Positions 26,780-35,935 of a stretch of 60,374 bases of DNA are shown in pieces. Each line of letters starts with the position of its first letter. The stretch's first letter is position 1. A program made the translations under genes and the position numbers. The notes under the pieces were generated by a model. It was not told the origin of the DNA. It did not search any database and saw nothing but the letters and a program-made list of their open reading frames with translations. Source of the DNA: Clostridium sp. Ade.TY (GTDB lineage Bacteria > Bacillota > Clostridia > Clostridiales > Clostridiaceae); the NCBI RefSeq assembly GCF_000498355.1, contig NZ_AVSV01000021.1, forward strand, positions 1-60,374. The letters run 5' to 3'.

Positions 26780-27898
26780 ATGAATAGGAGGAACTCCATA
26801 TATAAAAATGTTTTAATAATAGCAATAATAGCTATTATAGGTTATAAAATTGTTGATAATTATGATGTCTATTTAGCAATATTTAAAAAATTATTAAATG
26901 TTTTAGCACCGTTTTTCTATGCTTTAATATTTGCATATGTGTTAAATCCTTTAATGAAAGTTTTCCAAAAAAGGCTCAAGCTTAAAAAAGGAGCAGCAGT
27001 TGGGCTTACTTATTTATGCGTATTAGTTGTGCTTTTTGTAATTGGTTTATATGGAATACCAGCTTTAATAGATAGCATAGTATCAATAACAAAAGAAATA
27101 CCTAGTTACGTAAATACAGTACAAAGCTGGGTTAATGATGCCCTTCAAAATGATAAATTCTATGCTCTTATGCAAGATGCAGGAATACTTAAAACTTTAA
27201 CAAGTCTTTCAGCTAAGATAGGAAGTGTAGCAATTTCTGTTTTGGAAGGAGCTGCAGGATCTCTTTTAAGTATAACAACAGGAATAATTCAAATTGGATT
27301 TGGACTTTTAATATCAATTTATTTATTATTAGATAAAGAAAACTTTATAAAACAAGCAAAATTAATTGTTATAATGATATTAAAAGAAAAATGGGGAACA
27401 GCATTAATTAATTTATTTAGAACATATAATGCAATGATAGGAACTTATATAGGGGTAAAAGCTGTAGATTCAACAATAATAGGTTTTATTTCCCTTGTTG
27501 GACTTGTAATATTAAAAGTACCATATGCTATATTACTTGCAATATTTGTTGGATTTACTAATATGATTCCTTATTTTGGACCTTTTGTTGGTATGGTTGT
27601 ATGTGCTTTAGTAGAAGTATTTGTATCACCAATGAAAGCTATAGTAGTATTTATATTCTTATTAGCTGTTCAACAATTTGATGCTTGGTATTTAGAACCA
27701 AAATTAGTTGGTACTAAAGTAGGTATAGGACCTTTCTGGATAATACTTGGAGTAACTATTGGAGGAGGATTCTTTGGAGCATTAGGAATGCTTCTTGCAT
27801 CACCAACAGTTGCAACAATAACTATTTATTATGATAGAATAGTTAAGAATTTTAAAGAAAAGCATGAAGATGTAGATAATTTAATAGATTCATTATAA
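26780..27898 (+). CDS. AI-2E family (PerM/YtvI-like) membrane transporter
   Basis: The 372-residue protein has seven to eight hydrophobic segments with a long extracytoplasmic loop (about 100-160). The family hallmark is the run near NMIPYFGPFVGMV followed by the C-terminal glycine-rich segment GVTIGGGFFGALGMLLASP. Family members have been linked to AI-2 export, sporulation and ion exchange; the substrate here is unknown. The start is ATG 26780, seven bases after GAGGAGGTG; GTG 26771 is part of the ribosome site. Confidence 0.85.
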   Translation: MNRRNSIYKNVLIIAIIAIIGYKIVDNYDVYLAIFKKLLNVLAPFFYALIFAYVLNPLMKVFQKRLKLKKGAAVGLTYLCVLVVLFVIGLYGIPALIDSIVSITKEIPSYVNTVQSWVNDALQNDKFYALMQDAGILKTLTSLSAKIGSVAISVLEGAAGSLLSITTGIIQIGFGLLISIYLLLDKENFIKQAKLIVIMILKEKWGTALINLFRTYNAMIGTYIGVKAVDSTIIGFISLVGLVILKVPYAILLAIFVGFTNMIPYFGPFVGMVVCALVEVFVSPMKAIVVFIFLLAVQQFDAWYLEPKLVGTKVGIGPFWIILGVTIGGGFFGALGMLLASPTVATITIYYDRIVKNFKEKHEDVDNLIDSL

Positions 27899-27906
27899 TT
27901 GATAAA

Positions 27907-27941
27907 TAAAAAAAGCTGCTTTATAAGCAGCTTTTTTTTTA
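27907..27941. terminator. bidirectional terminator
   Basis: AAAAAGCTGCTT and AAGCAGCTTTTT pair around ATA. The minus-strand FeoB-associated peptide gene stops inside the T-run. Confidence 0.85.
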
Positions 27942-28073
27942 TTTTTTTCTAGAAGGACAGTTCTTATGACAAGAACTACAATTACATTCGCCTTTAGATG
28001 ATTTTTTTATATTTTTATATATTATGTATGCAGCTACAGCTGCAATTCCTATTGTTATAATAATTTCAACCAT
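27939..28073 (-). CDS. FeoB-associated Cys-rich membrane protein
   Basis: A 44-residue gene lies 17 bp after feoB on the same strand. It starts at the ATG complementary to 28071-28073, behind AAGGTGATATAAA. An N-terminal membrane helix (about 3-21) is followed by a basic stretch and a Cys cluster, GECNCSSCHKNCPS (four Cys). This matches the FeoB-associated Cys-rich family found beside many Firmicute feoB genes. It may bind Fe2+ or sense iron at the inner face of FeoB. The role is inferred from linkage. Confidence 0.88.
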   Translation of the reverse strand: MVEIIITIGIAAVAAYIIYKNIKKSSKGECNCSSCHKNCPSRKK

Positions 28074-28090
28074 TTTATATCACCTTACCT

Positions 28091-29854
28091 TTAAACAAAC
28101 AGGGAAGCTACATTGTAGAATATAAATGCCACAACCCAAGCAAGAACTAATTGATATACAACAGAGAATATAGTGAATTTAGTACCATATTCTTTTTTCA
28201 TAGTACCTATAGTTGATACACAAGGTACATATAATAAAGTAAATATTAAGAATGAATATGCTGAAATTGCTGTAAAGAATTGAGGTAAAATAAGTTTTAA
28301 ATCACCATTAAAAATTACTTCCATTGAAGAAACAACAGTTTCTTTTGCTAAAAGTCCACTAAGTAATGATACTGATGATTGCCAATTTCCAAATCCTAAA
28401 GGAGCAAAAATTGGTGCTATAAATGAACCTATAGATTCAAGTATACTTTGATCAACACTTTCAACCATTCCATGTAAATTAAAGTTTGATAAGAACCAAA
28501 TAACTACACTCATAGCAAAGATTATAGTTCCAGCTTTCTTTATAAATCCCTTACCTTTATCATAAGTTTGTTTTGCTATTGATGAAAGTTGTGGAATTTT
28601 ATAATTAGGTAGTTCAATTATAAAAGGTTCTTCATCTTTTTTAAATATAGTATTTTTAAATAACATACCAATTAAGAATGCTACAACAACTCCAAGTAAG
28701 TATAATGAGGCAACTACTAGTCCTCTATGCTCAGTAAAGAATACTGAAGCAAATAATGCATAAATTGGAAGTCTTGCATTACATGACATAAGAGGTACAA
28801 GTAATGCTGTAAGTTTTCTATCTTTTTCACTTTCAAGAGTTCTTGCGGACATAATAGCAGGAACAGAACAACCAAATCCAACTATCATTGGAATAAATGC
28901 CTTACCTGAAAGTCCCATCTTTCTCATAAACTTATCCATTAAGAAAGCAACTCTTGCCATATAACCACTATCTTCTAAAAATGTTATACAAACAAATAAT
29001 GCAAGGATAACTGGTAGAAGAACTAAAATTCCTCCGACACCGCCAACTATACCATCAACTAATAAAGATTGGAACCATGGTGATGTAGAAGCAAGAACAG
29101 TATGTAGCCATGGGATAAGTGAATCATTTAAAAGTCCATCTAATAAATCTGAAATAGGTTGTCCAACCCATGAAAATGTGAATTGAAACATAAATGCCAT
29201 TATTAGTATAAAAAGAGGATAAGCTAAAAATGGATTTAAAAATATTTTATCTAATTTTTCAGTTAAATCTTTTTTATTTGTATCTTTCTTTTTAACACAT
29301 TTATGTAAAATATTTTCTATATAATTATATGTATCTTTTTCATTTTTAAAATTAAACTTAGAATTATCAGTATTATTTATAAAATTATTCCCTTTTAAAG
29401 TTTCTTTAATTAAATCAATACCTTGAACTTTCGCAGCTATAATAGGTATTACAGTAACTCCAAGTTCTCTTGATAAATCTTTATAATCAATTTCATAACC
29501 TTTATTATTAACAACATCAATCATATTTATGGCAAGTACAATTGGTTTATTAAATTGCTTAAGTTGAGTTGTTAAATAAAGATTTCTAGATAAATTTGAT
29601 CCGTCTACAATATTTAAGATGATATCAACATCATCTTCTTCTAAAAATTTTTTTGCAACTTTTTCTTCATGAGAAAAAGTATCCATTGCATAAATACCTG
29701 GTAAATCTACTATTTTTAAATCGTCAAAATAACCTTCTTTTTTTTCAACAGTAACACCTGGCCAGTTACCAACATATTGTTTTGAGCCAGTTAATGCATT
29801 AAAAAGAGTAGTCTTACCGACATTTGGATTTCCTAGCAATGCGATAGTTTTCAT
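28091..29854 (-). CDS. feoB: ferrous iron transporter B (first locus)
   Basis: FeoB imports Fe2+ under anaerobic conditions. The N-terminal G-protein domain has GNPNVGKTTLFN (G1), DLPG (G3) and NMID (G4). The transmembrane part has the two gate repeats with conserved cysteines (GFGCSVPAIM, PLMSCNARLPIY). The 587-residue length is short because the linker is compact. I start at the ATG after TAGGAGGGAC; seven upstream codons lie before that site. It is the middle gene of feoA-feoB-Cys-rich peptide behind a Fur-type site. Confidence 0.95.
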   Translation of the reverse strand: MKTIALLGNPNVGKTTLFNALTGSKQYVGNWPGVTVEKKEGYFDDLKIVDLPGIYAMDTFSHEEKVAKKFLEEDDVDIILNIVDGSNLSRNLYLTTQLKQFNKPIVLAINMIDVVNNKGYEIDYKDLSRELGVTVIPIIAAKVQGIDLIKETLKGNNFINNTDNSKFNFKNEKDTYNYIENILHKCVKKKDTNKKDLTEKLDKIFLNPFLAYPLFILIMAFMFQFTFSWVGQPISDLLDGLLNDSLIPWLHTVLASTSPWFQSLLVDGIVGGVGGILVLLPVILALFVCITFLEDSGYMARVAFLMDKFMRKMGLSGKAFIPMIVGFGCSVPAIMSARTLESEKDRKLTALLVPLMSCNARLPIYALFASVFFTEHRGLVVASLYLLGVVVAFLIGMLFKNTIFKKDEEPFIIELPNYKIPQLSSIAKQTYDKGKGFIKKAGTIIFAMSVVIWFLSNFNLHGMVESVDQSILESIGSFIAPIFAPLGFGNWQSSVSLLSGLLAKETVVSSMEVIFNGDLKLILPQFFTAISAYSFLIFTLLYVPCVSTIGTMKKEYGTKFTIFSVVYQLVLAWVVAFIFYNVASLFV

Positions 29855-29884
29855 GTTTGTCCCTCCTAAAGTCAATAAACTATA

Positions 29885-30106
29885 TTAAGCTGATAAAATT
29901 ATATTTTTAGCATCCTTCTTTCTAATAGCTAAATCAAAACCTCTAAAATTAATAACTACTGGATCTCCAAGTGGAGCAACAGTTTTTAATGTTACTTCAG
30001 TTCCTTCTATACAACCTAGAGCTAATAATCTCTTTGTTAATTTATTGTCACCTAAAATATTTTCTATAATACCATGTTCACCCGGTTTTAAATCTATTAA
30101 TTCCAT
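29885..30106 (-). CDS. feoA: ferrous iron transport protein A (first locus)
   Basis: This 73-residue SH3-like FeoA assists FeoB, probably by regulating its G domain. The start is the ATG after GTGAGGTGTGATTTT, giving MELIDLKPGE. The family pattern is clear: LKPGEHGIIENI, LLALGCIEGTEV, APLGDPVVINFRGFDLAIRKKDA. It precedes feoB by 30 bp. Fur-box-like DNA lies 17 bp upstream of the start codon. Confidence 0.93.
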   Translation of the reverse strand: MELIDLKPGEHGIIENILGDNKLTKRLLALGCIEGTEVTLKTVAPLGDPVVINFRGFDLAIRKKDAKNIILSA

Positions 30107-30123
30107 AAAATCACACCTCACAA

Positions 30124-30175
30124 TGAAAATCATTATCATATAATTATAATATCATTATATGGATTTAGAAGTCAA
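30124..30175 (-). promoter_or_regulatory. feoAB promoter and Fur box (first locus)
   Basis: Read on the minus strand, TTGACT (30175-30170), 18 bp and TATTAT (30151-30146) are followed by TGATAATGATTTTCA (30138-30124). That site matches the 7-1-7 Fur consensus TGATAATnATTATCA at 13 of 14 fixed positions. It covers the expected transcription start, so Fe2+-Fur would repress. Confidence 0.75.
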
Positions 30176-30313
30176 TGTTTAATATAAAAATATATACATA
30201 AAAATTTTGGAAGTGCAAAAACTAAGTAATTAATAGAGTATATTTTCAAAAAGAACAATTATATGTATAATATAAAGAAATATATTAACATAAGAAAAAA
30301 AGGAGGTCTTATT

Positions 30314-31045
30314 ATGACTAAAAATATAGCGGCTTTTTTTGATATTGATGGAACATTATATAGAGAAGGATTAATAACTGAAGTATTCAAAAAAATGATA
30401 AAGTATGAAATTATTGAACCTGAAAAATGGTATAATGATGTAAGGAAAGATTTTGAAAAATGGGATAGAAGACAAGGCGATTATGATACATATTTATTAA
30501 AAATGATAGATATATACATGGATGCTATAAAGGGATTAAATAAGCATCAGATAGAATTTATTGCTAAAAAAGTTATAGAGCAAAAAGGAGATAGAGTATA
30601 TACTTTTACAAGAGATAGAATTAAGTGGCATAAAGAACAAGGACATATACTTATAACTGTCTCAGGATCACCAATAGAATTAGTTAAAGAAATGTCATTA
30701 AAGCATGGTTTTAATGATTATAGAGGTGCAGAATATATATTAGATGAAAAAGGAAGATATACTGGTGATGTTATTCCAATGTGGGATAGTGAAAGCAAAG
30801 AAAAAGCAATAAGAGAATTACAAGAAAAATATGATATAGATTTAGAAAAAAGTTATGCATACGGAGATACTGCAGGAGATTATACTATGCTTAGTAAAGT
30901 AGGGAATCCATATTGTATGAATCCAACAAAGGAACTTTTAAGAAAAGTTACATCAGATAAAGAATTATCAGAAAGAATAAATGTTATTGTAGAAAGAAAG
31001 GATGTAACGTATAATCTTAATGTAGGGGATATACAATTTGAATAA
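30314..31045 (+). CDS. HAD-superfamily phosphatase (HAD-IB type)
   Basis: The 243-residue protein has all HAD motifs: FFDIDGTLY (motif I, nucleophile Asp and acid Asp), TVSGS (motif II), a lysine in ESKEKAI, and YGDTAGDYTML (motif IV). The all-helical cap follows motif I, as in SerB-like IB enzymes. A phosphoserine-, phospholipid- or other small phosphomonoester is the probable substrate; it cannot be chosen from sequence. AGGAGGTC precedes ATG 30314. The next gene starts 15 bp later, so the two are probably co-transcribed. Confidence 0.82.
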   Translation: MTKNIAAFFDIDGTLYREGLITEVFKKMIKYEIIEPEKWYNDVRKDFEKWDRRQGDYDTYLLKMIDIYMDAIKGLNKHQIEFIAKKVIEQKGDRVYTFTRDRIKWHKEQGHILITVSGSPIELVKEMSLKHGFNDYRGAEYILDEKGRYTGDVIPMWDSESKEKAIRELQEKYDIDLEKSYAYGDTAGDYTMLSKVGNPYCMNPTKELLRKVTSDKELSERINVIVERKDVTYNLNVGDIQFE

Positions 31046-31059
31046 GAAAGAGTGATACT

Positions 31060-31845
31060 GTGATTATAAAGGAAAACATTATACCTGTAGATAAATTTGA
31101 AAAACAATATTTTTTAGAAAATGAATATGAAATTTTACCTGAGGAAATTATATTTTTTGATTTAGAACATTATGTTTATAAAAAACCTAAATGTATAGGG
31201 GTCTTTGGAGCATGTGTATATAATAATGAAAGAAATAGTCTTCATGTAACTCAATATATGATAGAGAATAAAAGAGAGAGCTTAGATATTTTAAATTTAG
31301 CATTGAGATATTTTGAGGATATGAAGAAAAAAGGTAAAAAAGCAATATCTACATTTTCAGGTAATAATGATTTTACAGTTATAAATTACTTATTCAATAA
31401 AAATAAAATAACATATAACTTTAAAGAAGAATTTATATCAATAGATCTTCAAAAGGCATATGAAAAGGATATGAAAACCTCTATTGGTCTTAAAAAGTTA
31501 GAAAAAATATTTGATATAGATAGACAAGGTGAAGTAATAAGTGGCTCAAATTTAGCCAAGACATTTCATAAAGTTATGAAAGATAGTGATTATGTAAAGA
31601 GAATGCCACAAGAAAAAATAGAAAAAATACTTCTTTATAATGAACAAGATGTTGTAAATCTTTATTATATTTATACTAATTGGAAAAGATATATAAAAAT
31701 AGAAGAAGATAATGATAAAGAAGAGTTAGATAATTTAGATAAGGATATTATTTTAAAAGAAGAAATTATTAAAGAAGATAAAGTTGACTTAGAAGAATTT
31801 AAAAGTTTAGAAGCTTTAGAAATAGATAATAAAGAAAACACTTAG
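31060..31845 (+). CDS. RNase H-like exonuclease domain protein (YprB-like)
   Basis: The 261-residue protein starts at GTG 31060. The ribonuclease-H-like domain (about 25-215) has acidic residues in the right order: Asp/Glu in IFFDLEHY, Asp in STFSGNNDFTVI, Asp in ISIDLQKAY, and the final NEQDVVNLYYI. It resembles the RNase_H_2/YprB family of predicted 3'-5' exonucleases. The C-terminal about 45 residues are highly acidic, with repeated Lys-Glu-Asp. It is coupled to the upstream HAD gene (15 bp). Confidence 0.7.
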   Translation: MIIKENIIPVDKFEKQYFLENEYEILPEEIIFFDLEHYVYKKPKCIGVFGACVYNNERNSLHVTQYMIENKRESLDILNLALRYFEDMKKKGKKAISTFSGNNDFTVINYLFNKNKITYNFKEEFISIDLQKAYEKDMKTSIGLKKLEKIFDIDRQGEVISGSNLAKTFHKVMKDSDYVKRMPQEKIEKILLYNEQDVVNLYYIYTNWKRYIKIEEDNDKEELDNLDKDIILKEEIIKEDKVDLEEFKSLEALEIDNKENT

Positions 31846-31872
31846 GTATTTTTTAAATACCTAAGTGTTTTC
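31834..31872. terminator. bidirectional terminator
   Basis: GAAAACACTTAGGTATTT pairs perfectly with AAATACCTAAGTGTTTTC between convergent genes. Confidence 0.9.
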
Positions 31873-31874
31873 TT

Positions 31875-32744
31875 TTAATTTAATTTTGTTATTTTAGTTC
31901 CATTACTTTGTAAAACTATAGTTCCATCTTTATCTGTTCTATAAATTTTAACTTTTAATTTGTTTAAATTAGCTAAAGTTTCTTTATGAGGATGACCATA
32001 TTTATTATCAACTCCACAAGAGATTATCCCAATTGAAGGATCAACTTTTTCTAAAAATTTATATGATGTTGATGTTGAAGAACCATGATGTCCTAATTTC
32101 AATACATCTGATTTTAAATTGTAATTTTTATTTAAAACATAATTTTCTTCAAGTTTTTCAGCATCTCCAGTAAATAAAAATGAATTTTTACCATAACTTA
32201 TTTTTATTATAGGTGAATAATTGTTCATATCAGTATCTTTGCCATAACCATCTTCTTTAGGTGAAAAGACTTGAACTTTAGTATTTTCTCCTAAATCTAT
32301 AGAGTCTGTACCTTCTTTAATTACATTAATTTTTAAGTTTTTTTTCTTCAAAGAATTTATCATATTTTCAAAACTTTTTGTAGTATGTGTAACTTTAGGT
32401 GAGTAAAACTTACCTATTTGATATTTATCAATAACTTCATCCATGTTACCTATATGATCTTCATGAGGATGGGTTGCAATTACATAATCTAATTTTTTGA
32501 TTTTCAATTTATCTAAATAAGAAATTAAGTCATTTTCATTAGTTCTAGAACCTGAGTCGATAAGTACATTCTTGCCATTTACTTGTATAAGTTCAGCATC
32601 TCCTTGACCTACATCTATGTAGTGTACAGTCATATTTGATGTATCAGAATTTTTAGATATAACATTAGAATCTTTACATCCAAATAGAAATAGTGATAAC
32701 ATAGAAATAATTATTAAAAGAGATGATTTAAATAATTTTTTCAT
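31875..32744 (-). CDS. MBL-fold lipoprotein (ComEC/Rec2 C-terminal-like)
   Basis: This 289-residue exported protein has a type II signal with lipobox LFGC (Cys23) and a metallo-beta-lactamase domain. The metal motif is HPHEDH (His92, His94, Asp96, His97), followed by GDAE and GHHGSST later. The VHYIDVGQGDAELIQ opening is typical of the ComEC/Rec2-type MBL domain, here without the membrane channel part. It probably is a surface nuclease or phosphodiesterase, but no substrate is known. It is monocistronic. Confidence 0.85.
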   Translation of the reverse strand: MKKLFKSSLLIIISMLSLFLFGCKDSNVISKNSDTSNMTVHYIDVGQGDAELIQVNGKNVLIDSGSRTNENDLISYLDKLKIKKLDYVIATHPHEDHIGNMDEVIDKYQIGKFYSPKVTHTTKSFENMINSLKKKNLKINVIKEGTDSIDLGENTKVQVFSPKEDGYGKDTDMNNYSPIIKISYGKNSFLFTGDAEKLEENYVLNKNYNLKSDVLKLGHHGSSTSTSYKFLEKVDPSIGIISCGVDNKYGHPHKETLANLNKLKVKIYRTDKDGTIVLQSNGTKITKLN

Positions 32745-32887
32745 TTTATTCCCCCAATCTTAATATTTACTGTATCAGTTTATCATCATATTGTATAATG
32801 ATAAAGGATAAGTTTTATTATATATAATAAAACTTATGGGGAATAACACATTTTTATAAATTTAAAATTTTTTTAAGAGGTGAAGTC

Positions 32888-33601
32888 ATGCAAATATTTA
32901 AATTTATTAAATATGGAATTTATATGCTATTTGTTAGATTAAAAGGAATTAAGTTTAAGCATATATATAAGAAAAAAGGAGAAGAAGAAGCTTTTAAATA
33001 TGGACAAGAGGTCTTTAGAAAGTGGAGTGAGTTCACTATAAATATGACAGGAATGGATATTGAAGTAAAAGGATATGAAAATATACCAAAAGAAACATGT
33101 ACATTTATAGGAAATCATAAAAGTATTTTAGATATACCAGTACTTAAACATGCAAGTCGAAGAGATGTAGGATTTATTGCAAAAAAAGAAGTTTTAAAGG
33201 TTCCAGTATTAGGTTTTTGGGTTAAAAATATGAATTGTGTTGCTTTAGATAGATCTAATCCAAGAGATGCTATAAAGGTTATAGCAAAGGGAGTTGAATA
33301 TTTAAAGAAAGGGCATAATATGGCCATATTTCCAGAAGGAACAAGATCAAAAGATGGAGAGGTACATGAGTTTAAAAAAGGAAGCATGAAACTTGCTGTA
33401 AAAGCAAAGGCACCAATAGTTCCGGTTTCAATTGATGGAACATCAAAATGTTTTGAAGATAATAGAGAATTTATTCCAGGAAAAGTTACTATAGTTTTTG
33501 GAAAACCAATATATACAGATAATTTAACAAAAGAAGAAGAAAAAGGTTTAACTGAAAGAGTTAGAGATGAAGTTATAAAAAATATGATAAAGGTAGATTA
33601 G
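32888..33601 (+). CDS. plsC: 1-acyl-sn-glycerol-3-phosphate acyltransferase
   Basis: PlsC makes phosphatidic acid from lysophosphatidate and acyl-ACP/CoA at the membrane. The 237-residue protein has the catalytic H-x4-D motif (His77, Asp82 in NHKSILD), the FPEGTRSKDG motif and the later VPVSIDGT block. An N-terminal amphipathic or hydrophobic segment is present. AGAGGTGAAG precedes ATG 32888. It has its own terminator and no operon partner. Confidence 0.92.
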   Translation: MQIFKFIKYGIYMLFVRLKGIKFKHIYKKKGEEEAFKYGQEVFRKWSEFTINMTGMDIEVKGYENIPKETCTFIGNHKSILDIPVLKHASRRDVGFIAKKEVLKVPVLGFWVKNMNCVALDRSNPRDAIKVIAKGVEYLKKGHNMAIFPEGTRSKDGEVHEFKKGSMKLAVKAKAPIVPVSIDGTSKCFEDNREFIPGKVTIVFGKPIYTDNLTKEEEKGLTERVRDEVIKNMIKVD

Positions 33602-33627
33602 GAGTTGTTTTAACAACTCTTTTTTTA
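33600..33627 (+). terminator. plsC terminator
   Basis: GAGTTGTT pairs with AACAACTC around TT, followed by seven T. Confidence 0.85.
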
Positions 33628-33971
33628 TAAGAAAATATAAATTTTTAAGAAAGGTATCAAAGATACTTTTTAGTATAAAGAAAATAAAATTTATTAAAAT
33701 AACATTTAGAAATTAAAAATACTTTTTAACAAAAATTAAATTAATACATATTTTAGATAGTATTAGTTACTATAATAATGTGATAGAAAAAAATACACGA
33801 AAAATATATTAAAAAATTGGCTTAAAATATGTGTTTTGTCGGAATTTGATAAAAAATGAAAAAAAATTATTCACAAAATTTCAAAAAGTATGTTATAATG
33901 AGTTTAAATTAATGAAATTTAAGAAAAAATGCAATTTTTACGTCGAGAAAATTTCATGAGGGGGCAAAGAT
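33628..33971 (+). promoter_or_regulatory. leader region of the 581-residue P-loop protein
   Basis: This A+T-rich stretch of about 340 bp has no gene. TTCACA (33870-33875), 18 bp and TATAAT (33894-33899) form a promoter. The transcript would then carry ATGAAATTT (33912-33920) and its exact complement AAATTTCAT (33949-33957). The second arm abuts the ribosome site GAGGGGGC, so folding could affect translation. Confidence 0.5.
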
Positions 33972-35717
33972 ATGCAAAAAGAGTTTTCAATAAGCAATGA
34001 TAAAGTTATAATTAATTTTACCGCTAAATACTGTAAAACATTTGAATCTTTATTAGAAAGTGAAGGTTTTAGAAGAGTATTAGAATCTTATTTAAGGGTG
34101 GCTAAAAGAAAAAATTCGTTAAGTTATAGATATTTAAAAACAGGCTTAAATAGTGGAGAAACTAGTGTATTAAGAGATAATTTATCTAAAATATTAAAGT
34201 TTTTAACAGTTATGAGTGTGGAAGAAATATGTGAATTTAATTCTGAGTATAAAGGGCTATTAGAAAAGAAAGATGAATTCATAAGATTTGTAGAAGAATT
34301 TTATTTATTTTGGAGAAGACTTGAAAGATATACATTGATACATGGTGGAAAAGTAGAAAATGGATTAGCACAAGTAAGCTTTACTGAAGCAAATGATGGT
34401 TTATCAAAATTAATTTTACGTTTCTATAGAAAGATAGAAAAAAATGTTTTAGGAGTTCAACCAAAGGTATTTAGACAAATACCAGCAGGTGGAAATTCAT
34501 GTATTATGATAAATGATATAATATGGCCTATTCCAAAGGGATATGAAGTTTTAGAGGAAATACCATTTATAGATAGTATTTTATTAGAAACTCCATTTAT
34601 AACATATCCAAAGAGAAATACTAGAACAGGTATGTTTAGTGAAACAAAAGAGAATCCATTAAAGTATTCTAGAATGAGTAAAGATCATTGGTTCTGTTAT
34701 CCAGCAAAAGTTGGAGAACTTTTAGCTTATATATACTTCCATAGAGATTTTATGGAACATGGAATTACTTTATGTAATCTTTTTGAAATGGCTAGAAAAG
34801 AAGAGTGTAGAGGTAGAAAACCAGATATGATTTATGTATTTGGTGGAAGAGGAGAAGATAAAGATCCTAAGACTGTATTTTATGATGATGAACAAAATGA
34901 TATAATGCTTGGATATGTTAGTTATTCAGATGAAATTGATTATTTTGGCTATATGAAGAAAATGACACTAACTCTTCATAATTTAATAATGATAAAAAGA
35001 GGAAATCTTCCAATACATGGTGCTATGGTTAATATAGTATTAAAAGATGGAAAAACAGCTAATGTAGCAATAATGGGAGATAGTGGTGCTGGAAAATCAG
35101 AAAGTTTAGAGGCATTTAGAACTTTAAGTGAAGAATATATATCAGATATGACTATAATATTTGATGATATGGGAACATTTAAGCTTAAAGATGGTAATAT
35201 ATATGGATATGGAACAGAAATAGGTGCTTTTGTTAGACTTGATGATTTAGATCAAGGTTATGCATTTAAAGAAATGGATAGAAGTATATTTATGAATCCA
35301 GATAAAATAAATGCAAGATTAGTTGTTCCAGTAGCTCCATACAATGCTATCATAGAAGGATATAAAGTAGATTTATTCTATTATGCAAATAATTATGAAA
35401 AAGTCGAAGAAGGTAAAAAATCAATAAGTTACTTCAATGATCCTAAAGAAGCTATAAAAGTATTTAAATCTGGTGCAAGAATGGCAAAAGGAACTACATC
35501 AGAAACAGGATTAGTTGAATCATACTTCGCAAATCCATTTGGACCTGCACAAAAACAAGAAGAAACTAATAAGTTATTAGATAGCTATTTTGATGCTATG
35601 TTTAAATCAAAAATTAAAGTAGGTCAAATAAGAACTTGTTTAGGTGTTAATGGTCAAGAAAAAGATGGTCCTAGAGAAGCAGCTTTAGAGTTATTTGAAG
35701 AAATTAAAAAATTATAA
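33972..35717 (+). CDS. uncharacterised P-loop protein of HPr kinase/PEP carboxykinase type
   Basis: The 581-residue protein has an alpha-helical N-terminal half (about 1-200) without known motifs, then a kinase-like core. Residues 369-377, GDSGAGKSE, form a P-loop nearly identical to that of HPr kinase (GDSGxGKSE). IIFDDMG (395-401) resembles the metal-binding acidic motif. LPIHGAMVNIV lies just before the P-loop, as a His-containing motif does in that fold. No HPr kinase N-domain is present, and it is too divergent to call a PEP carboxykinase. It could phosphorylate a protein or small molecule. Monocistronic, strong GAGGGGGC ribosome site. Confidence 0.6.
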   Translation: MQKEFSISNDKVIINFTAKYCKTFESLLESEGFRRVLESYLRVAKRKNSLSYRYLKTGLNSGETSVLRDNLSKILKFLTVMSVEEICEFNSEYKGLLEKKDEFIRFVEEFYLFWRRLERYTLIHGGKVENGLAQVSFTEANDGLSKLILRFYRKIEKNVLGVQPKVFRQIPAGGNSCIMINDIIWPIPKGYEVLEEIPFIDSILLETPFITYPKRNTRTGMFSETKENPLKYSRMSKDHWFCYPAKVGELLAYIYFHRDFMEHGITLCNLFEMARKEECRGRKPDMIYVFGGRGEDKDPKTVFYDDEQNDIMLGYVSYSDEIDYFGYMKKMTLTLHNLIMIKRGNLPIHGAMVNIVLKDGKTANVAIMGDSGAGKSESLEAFRTLSEEYISDMTIIFDDMGTFKLKDGNIYGYGTEIGAFVRLDDLDQGYAFKEMDRSIFMNPDKINARLVVPVAPYNAIIEGYKVDLFYYANNYEKVEEGKKSISYFNDPKEAIKVFKSGARMAKGTTSETGLVESYFANPFGPAQKQEETNKLLDSYFDAMFKSKIKVGQIRTCLGVNGQEKDGPREAALELFEEIKKL

Positions 35718-35726
35718 ATAAAAAAT

Positions 35727-35766
35727 AAAAAGCTTAGGCTATTTTATATAGTCTAGGCTTTTTTTA
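35727..35766 (+). terminator. terminator of the P-loop protein gene
   Basis: AAAAGCTTAGGCTAT pairs imperfectly with ATAGTCTAGGCTTTT, then T-run. Confidence 0.75.
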
Positions 35767-35870
35767 TTTTAATTAATGATAATTAATTTCAATTGATATA
35801 TATTTTAAAGTATTTATAGTTTAATTAGAGTATTTAAAAGATAATTTAAATATATTAGCAATTTTATGAA

Positions 35871-35930
35871 TTGACAGAGAAATGGAAATTGAATATATTA
35901 TAAATAGTGATAATCATTATCAAGGAGGTG
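35871..35930 (+). promoter_or_regulatory. second feo promoter with perfect Fur box
   Basis: TTGACA (35871-35876), 17 bp and TATATT (35894-35899) form the promoter. TGATAATCATTATCA (35908-35922) is a perfect 7-1-7 Fur box at the expected transcription start. Its last base begins the ribosome site AAGGAGGTG (35922-35930), so the operator directly abuts the translation signal. Confidence 0.85.
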
Positions 35931-35935
35931 CTTTT

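Noticed and set aside
28091..29854. First FeoB as a truncated pseudogene (587 versus 667 residues)
   Set aside because: All G-domain and gate motifs are intact; the difference lies in the linker length.
35882..35935. Upstream ATG extension of the FeoC-like protein
   Set aside because: It would translate the -10 region and the Fur box, and it lacks a ribosome site, while TTG 35936 has AAGGAGGTG in place.
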